Positions 55,911 to 64,000 of a stretch of 64,000 bases of DNA are shown in pieces. Below the pieces are notes generated by a model. The model was not told the origin of the DNA and made no database searches. It worked only from the letters and a program-made list of their open reading frames with translations. The translations under genes and the position numbers were made by a program. Positions within the stretch are counted from its first letter, which is position 1, and each line of letters begins with the position of its first letter. The DNA is from Cydia pomonella. Lineage: Eukaryota > Arthropoda > Insecta > Lepidoptera > Tortricidae. Location of the stretch: positions 12,526,703-12,590,702 of the forward strand of contig NC_084713.1 in NCBI RefSeq assembly GCF_033807575.1, in the 5' to 3' direction.

Positions 55911-57945
55911 TCTTTCCGTTTTTAAGACTACGTACACTTAATTATTGTTATTATATTTCTCTTTTTCGATTCCATTGGTACAAGCATCATTTCCATACCT
56001 ACAGATTAAATGCTCTTGATATTTTTGTAAATAAAAGGATAACTCTGAACGTACTGCCATCAGATCAACCAATTAGGTACAATTTACCCAAAATCTACTA
56101 GATCGCTAATTTATTATTCAGTTTGATCTACACACACCCCTTGTTTACTACTTATGGATCATCATGATCCTTTTATGTATCGAATACCCAAACGTGACGG
56201 ATTTATCCAAACCGCCTGAAGTATGGTTCAAATTAGGATCTCGTGAACATAAAAAGAAATAAGTGGGCATTCGCGTGGACTATAAATTTCTGGTGTCATA
56301 AAAACGAAAACGGGAAAGCAATAAAATCTGTCAACTTAAGTAATGCCATCGTGTTTTAGGCTTATCTCCTGCAGCCGGGACAAATCTTCGGGACTAATAT
56401 TACTAAGACCGTTTAGTAAGACTAGAAAGAATCCTTTGGTTTTAATAAAACCATTCATTAAAACATAATGAGAAGAGCGTTGTCCGCTAAAAATCAACTT
56501 AAATTTTGGTGTCAAAAGTTGAAATGTATTTCCGTTTCCGTTGTATGAATATAACTGTTATATTTTAACGTGTAGATATTATTTGTAATACAGTAGGTAA
56601 GCTAAGGGGCTACCGTTATTCATTAAAGTAAATAACAACTGTAATTCACATCAAAGCAGCAATTTTACTTCCAACTTAGCAAATTAACAAACTCGAATCG
56701 AATACTTGGCATGTGAAGTAAATTTCAATTGTACCCCGTTCAGTAAATTGAATCTTCTAAACGTGTCCTTACAATATGCTGCCATTGTTGGCAAACAGTT
56801 GTAAATCAATAGTTGTCGTACTCGTCCCATACTTCATTATAATTCCGTTGCTGTAGCGGTCTGATTAATTCATAGTACTTGAGGAAAATATGAAGATTAT
56901 TATGCAAAGCTCATTCAGTTTAAGTGGCAGAAGTTTTGGCAGGAGTCTTACATTATGCACATTATATTTGCCAGAGCGCCGCCCGCCCAGAGTCTTTACT
57001 TATGTAACATAGCATGGTACACATGTACTAAACGTAGCGTGACATGATTTCTAAAATCAAAAATATAATAAAACTGTTCAGTAAAGTTCAGGTATACCTA
57101 TTGAGAAATAAATACTACTAAAAAATCTAAACTACAATTAAATGGTTCTTATTGTGTGTGCATCCAGGTTTGTAACCTAGCCCCGAATGATACGAAAAAT
57201 CTCTCGACTCTATATATAGATTTTATACACAATTGGCTACTTGACAGTGTTTTGTAAATAAAGTCAATCGATCTTGATTTTCCTGAGGATCAAATGTGTA
57301 ATATAGGACTCATGGCATTTAAGCAATACACAGGTCAGAAATGAGAATTAGAGTCTTACGCTCGCACTCGACGATTGAAACGCCTCTAATAAAATAATAT
57401 TGTAATGTGACGTCACATTACATTAGTTTGTCCTAAATGTATGGAAGATCAAGAAAATTGCTATTTGAACCCTGAAATATTGCGTTTATGTATATAGTTG
57501 TCATACATTTTATTTTTTAAATCGTTTGCTACTATTTTCTTTTTCTTTTTCAAAGTAAATGAAAATTATTACTTTGGAGCCTTGTATTTTTTTATAATCA
57601 CAATGTCTTTTTATACTCAACTTTTTTACATTTTCTATCCATTTAGCTAAATTCTATTATAATATTCAACATGGTGTCAAGTACCCAATTGCAACGACCT
57701 AAACTCCACCCGCTTCATAAAGATCACTAATTTAGATGCATTTAAGATTCTTTATCTTAGTTTGCAAGTGCCGGCCGGTGCACAAAGACAATGACAGATT
57801 TTTTTTTCAACACCAATTTTTAAGTGCTATACTTTTGGTCATCATTCCGTGTTAGTGGCGGCCTGCAAGATGTTTAAATTAATTTCGCCTTAATGGTCGA
57901 ACACCGCCAATGCACTCGACAATACAACTAAAATCATTAGCGACC
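55911..57945. other. No gene recognised; right flank of the BEL/Pao insertion
   Basis: AT-rich. A 22-bp palindrome TGTAATGTGAC/GTCACATTACA lies at 57401-57422. No coding feature supported. Confidence 0.4.
57401..57422. repeat. Perfect 22-bp palindrome containing TGACGTCA
   Basis: TGTAATGTGACGTCACATTA then CA; the centre is a full CRE-like octamer. Regulatory use is unproven. Confidence 0.8.
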
Positions 57946-57949
57946 GCGT

Positions 57950-58011
57950 CCGAAAGTAAGTTACGCTCACGCTAGCCCAAGCGAATATAAATCAGTGTCA
58001 AAGTCATGGTA
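57950..58011. repeat. Diverged half of the 24376 MITE family
   Basis: GAAAGTAAGTTACG, then GTGTCAAAGTCATGGTAAGGTTAC, compare GAAAGTAAGTTACG and GTCAAACTCGTGGTAAGGCTAC at 24494-24559. Confidence 0.6.
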
Positions 58012-58484
58012 AGGTTACATGTGAAAATCAGACATGTTTTCGTTTTTTTTTTTTTAACGAGCCAACTTTAACCAAGTAGGATTTTGGGTGGTGTCTGCTC
58101 TTACAAATATAATCTAGTATTTGTGTGATTTTTTTCATAGCATTCAATATAAAAACTGCAAATTTGCGTTAGCCTTCTCTTGAAATATATCCACTTAAAC
58201 AACAATTATATTTCACAGTTAAAATGAAATAAATTAACAAAAAAAAAATCATACGAATTTAACATTGCACTTTAATTGATAGGCAGCTAATCTTCATTCC
58301 CATATTATTCAACAGTGTCCGTTTTTCCACCATATTTTTTTAATGTAACTATAGCATAAATACTACCATCATTATTCTTTCGGCAAAAGGTACATTGATT
58401 GAGTAAGATGCCTAAAATCTAAGACAATTTTGTGCTTCGTATTTGACAGGTAAACGAGATGGCCCTGTACAGGTCCATACATTT

Positions 58485-58569
58485 TGCGGTAACTCTGATT
58501 GTCAAAAGTTGACGCTTGACAATTCAGTGACCGCAAAGCATATGGCGCAGTACAGCGCCATATGCTTTG
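58485..58569. repeat. Two adjoining hairpins
   Basis: Hairpin 1: TGCGGTAACTCTGATTGTCAA with TTGACAATTCAGTGACCGCA (about 58485-58536). Hairpin 2: CAAAGCATATGGCGC (58534-58548), six-base loop, GCGCCATATGCTTTG (58555-58569), perfect 15-bp stem. Confidence 0.75.
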
Positions 58570-58719
58570 GGTATCAAAATAAGAAGCACGTTTTTTTCTT
58601 AGACTTTACCTCTATACATATACAATCATATTACACAATCAATTTTTTTTGCTTCCAGTTAGCTTTAATAAGTCATAAAATACTTAGATGGATCGAACTA
58701 TCTGACATTGTCTCATGAA

Positions 58720-60275
58720 TTACGGTATTAATATTGACAGTATTGACACCATCCCGAGGAAATATATAATATTATAAAATAAAACATTTTTCTTAAATGC
58801 CCTATTTCACGGGGGAAAAATCCAAACAATTATAAATGTTGAAAATATAAAAGGAGCTTTAAATAGCCCTATTGTTCGTTCATTTAAAAAAAGTATTGTC
58901 TAACTAAACCGTTTTATATGGGCGTATTAAAAAACTGTTGGCGGTACTAAAACTTAAAATGGACAAATAATCTAATCAAAATATTTTTTTGCGATCGTGG
59001 AATGATACGGTTTGTTTGTTAACACAATAAAGATGTAAATACTTAATAATGGTTGTGCTTTCTGTTTTGAGGCCAATTCGCACTTTAATATTTAAGAATA
59101 TTAACTTAATAATATAAATAAATTAACTGCGCAATAACTTTTTAACAGACAGCCATTGCCCTTCAATTTCAGACATTTACAATCTTTTAGGAAAGAAATA
59201 TCCTGCCTGCCTGCCTGTGGAAACTAGACTTTTTATTTTTGAGGCACGTGATCAGCTTTTTGTGTCTTTTCAAACTTTTTTGTATTTTTATAGATAAGAT
59301 TATTAATATAGATTGATGTTATTTCCAAAATTGAATTCTACATCTTTGATTTAATTAAAAAGATACCAAAGATAAATTCTGCCATAGGAAACCGTATTTG
59401 ATTTTTTTATGTCGTGTACAAACGCAACTATATGGGGTAGAAAACGGGTAATGTGGAGTCTTTATTTTATTAATAATTATTACAGAGAAAACGACACAGT
59501 ATTTTTGTTTTATATTGAAGTTTGATAACTCTTCTGTCAGTAAACTACAACTTTAAGATCTTCTCCGTTACCTTACCCGCTTGAGGCCCCTTCTCCTACG
59601 TTGTCTATTTTTAAGAAAAACATTATTATTGCTCCTAGTAGATACCCAGATTTCGCCCTGAACTTATGTATAATCCTATTATTAAAGAATTATACATAGT
59701 AGTTCAGGGCTTCACGTTGCTTAATTAATTCGTCAGTTTCAATTTATGTCTCATTAAATAAAACCGTATACATACAAATCAAGGCACATATTTTCGTGGC
59801 AAAAATATGATGTATCCTCTTTTTCTTCCGAGAAAGTGACATGCCTAAAATAAACCCTTAAAATATCCTTTCTTCCCGCCAGTCAGTTAAAAAGGGCCGC
59901 ACCAAAGTAAAGGGTTGTAAAAGATAATTTTAAGTATAATAATATTTTGAACGACGCTTACGACTTAAATTACTATTTACTGTAGCAACATTGCCGTACA
60001 AAGCGGTACATTAAAACTTTATCCTTCATAACTTAATGTAACATTTTGCACACCTACTATGGAAGTTAATAATTACCACATAATTTATGTTTACTTGGCA
60101 TAACTTCACGACATGCCTGCGAGGAACTTGGCAATGAAATTAACTTTTGGCATAAAGGTAGAGGGCATGTGCTTGGTGTAAAGTTTAATACTATAAACAT
60201 GGTTTCTAATTTTACGTACGTGGTTTCTCAATTACGGACTAATTTATTGTCTCGTAACAATAACGATTTTATTCT
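58720..60275. other. No gene recognised; one small hairpin
   Basis: AT-rich. It holds the hairpin at 59655-59710. No exon identified. Confidence 0.4.
59655..59710. repeat. 56-base hairpin
   Basis: GCCCTGAACTTATGTATAAT pairs with ATTATACATAGTAGTTCAGGGC around a 14-16-base loop. Confidence 0.7.
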
Positions 60276-60278
60276 CAG

Positions 60279-60705
60279 TTAAGAGTCAACAGCAGTGGTC
60301 ATTTCTCCATACAAACGTACTCGAACTCGACTGTTTCCTACGTGGTTTTTGAAGCTAGAGCAATAATTTTTTCAACACAGATTAATATTATCAATACCTG
60401 TGTTGGACTGTTTTGATTTGTTTATTATTTTTGTTTTTTAAGGCGTTAGGGCCCTTTCAAACATAGTCAAAAACGGCCTAATTTAGGTACTATGTCGCAA
60501 AGAAAGGCGTGGTATTCCAAACTGGTATCAAATTGCCAAAAAAACAGTCCGACACAGATAATTTAATTATCATTTAGATTTCCAAATTACGTTACGATTG
60601 GTTAAGTTTTGGAGGAGGAAACAGTCGAGTACGATTTTTGGGATTTTTACGCAGGATTTTTCGCCGAAGCTGCAGTTGTCCTTATCGCACTAATTTTAGG
60701 GGCGT
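60279..60705. mobile_element. TTAA-bounded family member, right end missing
   Basis: Left TTAA at 60279-60282 is followed by GAGTC...CAGTGGTCATTTCTCCATAC. Later come GTTACGATTGGTTAAGTTTT, GGAGGAGGAAACAGTCGAG and CAGTTGTCCTTATCGCACTA, in the order seen in 13854-14355. Homology stops near 60705 before the right terminus. Confidence 0.65.
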
Positions 60706-60981
60706 GGTCAAGTTTCTAAATACGTACACAACAGAAAACTGATGGGCAATAGTCGAAATTGAATGTCGAAAAGCTAGTGATGTGAGAAGTTATCGAAAAG
60801 TCGCGATTTACCTCTTAGTAGGCAAAGTAGTTGAAGTGAGTATGCATGCACTTTGGTCTCAGGCGATACCGTTTAGAACTATTATTCCATGGATCATACA
60901 AAGCTGAGCTGTCATACTATCCAAGAGATTAACTCCTGCTCCCGCTCCTGGCATTTCTATTCTATTTCCGCCGCGATTAAA

Positions 60982-61141
60982 TGTATACTTGCCGCAAAGC
61001 TAAGTGGCGAGTCAGCTCATAATGCCATCTCTTCTACTTTTGTTTGGTCTTAACAAGGGTAAAGGAGATAGCATTATGATCTTAGTCGCCAGTTAGTTTT
61101 TTAGAAAAATGAAACTTAGCTTCCTAGCGATAAGTACGCCA
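60982..61141. repeat. Fold-back repeat
   Basis: AAGTGGCGAGT...CATAATGCCATCTC pairs with GAGATAGCATTATG...AGTCGCCAGTTA. Outer parts TACTTGCCGCAAAGCTAAGT and ACTTAGCTTCCTAGCGATAA...GTAC extend it weakly. Confidence 0.6.
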
Positions 61142-61579
61142 GTTGCTATAGCTACCTAATCCTAGTAGTACTGTTTAATCCTTTTAATTGTAATTTTATT
61201 CAGTTTTTAACAAATTATTTTGCTTCGAAACGAATAATAACTGCAAGTACTTGTAAAACAAATCGCTATAAGTACTGGATTTATTTTATAACTTTATTGT
61301 TTTATTTTACACAACTAAATACATAATGTACAAAAACACGTGATAAAAAACAGGTTCAGAGCGAGCAATAAAATGACAAATTAGAAAATTTGTTTATAAT
61401 ACTTAGTTACATCCAATATTTAATAAGCACTATTAATTTTCTACTGAGGATATTATTGGACTTACCTAAGCAATTTAAATACTTAAGTACTATATTTGTA
61501 TGGTCCGTAATACTTTATTTATTTAATCATAAGTAACATGACAAATCACAGCGCGTTTGCAATTACATGTTCATTAGTG

Positions 61580-61644
61580 TTAAGTGCGAGTTCATAGATT
61601 TGCTACTAGCGTTTAGTAGTAAATGAGTATGAACTCGCACTTAA
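61580..61644. repeat. 65-base TTAA-ended hairpin sharing its right TTAA with the next element
   Basis: TTAAGTGCGAGTTCATA and TATGAACTCGCACTTAA are perfect 17-base arms. The inner ATTTGCTACTA/TAGTAGTAAAT extends the stem with one bulge. The right TTAA (61641-61644) is also the left end of the 61641-62136 element. Confidence 0.8.
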
Positions 61645-62136
61645 GAGGATACATTAGTGGACATTTTTCCATACAAACGTTCTAGACATTTTCCTCTCTG
61701 GATTTTGGCCGTACGTGGTTTTTTTTTTACCCGAGTTCAATATTACCAGTATCTGTGCCTGTGCGTTTTGCGTTTTTTGATATTATTTTTTTATAAGAAC
61801 TAGGTTATTTCAAAATACGCTAAAAACGGCCAAATAAATGTGCCGTAAACAGACGCCTAGCATACAAAATCGGTAACAATAAACGCAAAAATAAACACAC
61901 ACAGATAATTTCTTTCTCATTCTGATCCCAAGATTTCGTTACGATTGGTAAAATTTTGGAGGAGGAAAATGTCGAGAACGAAACTTCGATTTCTGAGATT
62001 TTTACGCAAGATTTCTTGCCTCAGCTGCAGTTGTCCTTATCACACTAATTTTAGGAGTCGTCCCCGTCAGCGCGATGGAGATATTTACCTAAAATTATCA
62101 AACCTAAGAAGGGGCTCAGCTGATATATACTCTTAA
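61641..62136. mobile_element. TTAA-bounded non-autonomous element, 496 bp, best-preserved copy
   Basis: TTAAGAGGATACATTAGTG at the left and CAGCTGATATATACTCTTAA at the right form an imperfect inverted repeat beginning at TTAA. The interior is colinear with 13854-14355. The small open frame at 61945-62136 is not conserved as protein. TTAA target preference is a known property of piggyBac transposases; the link is an inference. Confidence 0.8.
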
Positions 62137-62207
62137 CACTAATCATAATCAATGTAAAAAACAAACAGGCCACTACCAATAAAGGCTATTTCGGACTATA
62201 ATACTCA

Positions 62208-62520
62208 CTACTCGACTAAATTACTGTAGTCCGAACTACCCTTTCATTTTAAAACAATGCCTTACTCGTAAATCACTCGTCTGCAATGCGAACGTTTTTT
62301 GGTCAGTTGATCGATTTTAGAGCCACCCCACACTAGCGTCTCTCGAGCGTCGGCGTCTAGTTGCCATAGAGTTGATATGGGTGCTTGCTGCACAACTGCG
62401 CAGCGACGCCATTTGCTTTGCCACTGACTAGACGCCGACGCTCAAAAGACGCTAGTGTGGGTGGGTGGTAGTAACTAAACTAATTGCTACTCGACTAAAT
62501 TACTAACGTAGTCCTAACTA
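62208..62520 (+). repeat. Direct repeats flanking a MITE
   Basis: CTACTCGACTAAATTACT...GTAGTCCGAACTA (62208-62238) recurs as CTACTCGACTAAATTACT...GTAGTCCTAACTA (62487-62520), on both sides of the MITE at 62323-62468. Confidence 0.7.
62323..62468. repeat. Palindromic MITE, CCACACTAGCGTC ends
   Basis: Left CCACCCCACACTAGCGTCTC...GAGCGTCGGCGTCTAGT pairs with right ACTAGACGCCGACGCTC...AGACGCTAGTGTGGGTGG. Confidence 0.85.
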
Positions 62521-62524
62521 TGTA

Positions 62525-63450
62525 GCCTTAAGGCCAAGATTCAATGTCAGTGTGTCAAGTAATCAGATTGCTGCTGTCATCGCGTTAGACAGTTACAAGT
62601 ATACGCACCTAATATATCAGTACAGCAACAAGATGAAGCATATACCTATGTAGGTAATATTTGTACTGAGGAACTAGCTGTTAAATGTACTTAATTATGT
62701 GTTAATATTAAAAATGAATTAATGAAATTAATTTATTTCAGAAAACATTTCCATGTAACATGAAAATTGAAACATAATTATGCATAATTAAATTAAACAT
62801 GTCTGCGTCTCGAGTCAACCAGACCCTGTTATGACAAGTTTTGGGTAGGTTGATCCTTACGAAAGTTATTATATTGATTATTCTGTGAATTCTAGGAGGC
62901 CGAGGTTTGGTTCGACACTGTTAAATACTTAAGCCCAACCGTTTGGGTGGTCTGTTTCTTCAAAGTAAGCTGGTCTATGGGGAGCTGATCTCAATCCCCC
63001 ATCCCCCAAAGCTTAATGTTTCTGTTAGTCGTAGCTGTAGCTCATGAAATACGGCGTTTCATGAACAAATGATTTCCTTTAGCAGGCAAGCCTGCTAAGG
63101 ACCAATGTCCAAAATCCTTAGGACCCAAGGATGGATTTAAGAAGTGATTTTTGATGTGTTTTTTAGCGGGAGGGGGGGGAGCTCAGCTTTATCTTGATAT
63201 CTATAACATTTCAGCTACTATTAGATCAGGTTTGAAATCGTTTTCGTATAAATCGGGGATACCGAATTCATTTATGGTATATGGTAGCGAAGTAAAACGT
63301 ATTTTACGAATGTTTTTTGAATATTTTTTTATATAATTAGGTTTTTATTATATACAAACTTTTGAAAGCTTGTAGCACATATAATAATTAAACAGTCGAA
63401 AAAAAATCAAAGTAATTGACATTGTGCGAAATATTTTATTTTATCTTAAT
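62525..63450. other. No gene recognised
   Basis: AT-rich. Open frame 63151-63336 (+) has no motif and starts beside a GGGAGGGGGGG run. Confidence 0.4.
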
Positions 63451-63453
63451 ATT

Positions 63454-63506
63454 CCTAGAGAGGAAAATGGGATTGTATGGAAAAACGGTCCTTCACTATC
63501 CTCTTA
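63454..63506. repeat. Right terminus of a TTAA-bounded family member
   Basis: CTAGAGAGGAAAATGGGATT, GTATGGAAAAACGGTC and CACTATCCTCTTAA, as in the right ends at 2799 and 40140. The left part is not recognised. Confidence 0.55.
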
Positions 63507-64000
63507 AACATACACAAAATACACATTGGCTACATCGGCGGTAACAAAATAATACATTAGAAACTCAATATTTGGCCAATTTCCTAAATTCCATAATTCA
63601 AGCAAAACGTTTACTTAAAGGATTATGAAACTTGTTCAAGTTCAGAGTTTCACCTTCTTTCCGACATCGTTTTCCCATTTTTATTCCCAGGACGGAAAAT
63701 GTTTTCTAAATCCTCCCTAATTGCAAAGTTTGAGTCCCTTTAGATACTTATAAATACGTTATGTTATAACTAATGCCAAAGAGGGCAAAGTTTTTACTTA
63801 AGTGATTCCAATGAATTTAAGTTATTTCGTTTCATGGAAATAAAAAATATGTTCAACAATTCCTGATGATGTACAGTGGAATCCATAAGATACTCCAGCA
63901 AGAGAAATAATCCATTGTGCATTGAACCCTTAAAATTCTAAACAATACGGTATTCGGTATTATTCGATTAGGCGGAGAAAGATCGTAAACAGGACAATAT
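63507..64000. other. No gene recognised
   Basis: AT-rich sequence to the window edge; nothing supportable. Confidence 0.4.

Noticed and set aside
1..64000. CRISPR arrays, operons or other prokaryotic systems
   Set aside because: No regularly spaced repeats with unique spacers or dense gene clusters; splice sites, SINEs, LINEs and LTR elements show this is an insect nuclear genome.

Overview
The window looks like nuclear DNA from a moth or butterfly (Lepidoptera). It is AT-rich and almost free of host genes. It is packed with dispersed repeats of types common in lepidopteran genomes: two tRNA-derived SINE families, several non-LTR retrotransposon 3' ends, many fold-back MITEs, a Helitron relic and a BEL/Pao LTR retrotransposon. 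No bacterial features, CRISPR arrays, rRNA genes or convincing functional tRNA genes were seen.

The only host gene I can support lies at the left edge on the minus strand. It is a haemolymph juvenile-hormone-binding-protein-like (JHBP) gene. A TATA box and initiator near 2400-2430 precede a short exon 1 that encodes a signal peptide (2350-2290). After an intron of about 2 kb that contains three inverted-repeat elements comes exon 2 (309-84), which has clean splice sites. The rest of the gene runs off the window.

From 3 to 11 kb the DNA is MITEs, repeat ends and a degraded LINE. At 11.4-12.5 kb lies a Helitron (Pif1-type) helicase relic, itself interrupted by a 166-bp LINE 3' end flanked by a 9-bp target duplication. 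From 13 to 24 kb there are palindromic MITEs, a TTAA-bounded element, three LINE coding relics and a large inverted-repeat element with a nested mariner-like MITE. From 24 to 49 kb there are direct duplications, two SINE families (one copy with a perfect 19-bp target duplication), two more LINE relics and an exact 276-bp tandem duplication.

The centrepiece is a complete BEL/Pao LTR retrotransposon on the minus strand at 49274-55905. It has 289-bp LTRs that differ at one base, a 5-bp target duplication (ATCAC), and a single open 1734-residue Gag-Pol reading frame with all expected catalytic residues. It is probably a recent, possibly competent insertion. From 56 to 64 kb there are mostly unannotated AT-rich sequence, hairpins and three more members of the TTAA-bounded family.

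I did not find a clearly new biological system. The most useful observations are the split JHBP gene, the young BEL/Pao element, the nested Helitron/LINE relic and the TTAA-bounded repeat family with at least five copies here.
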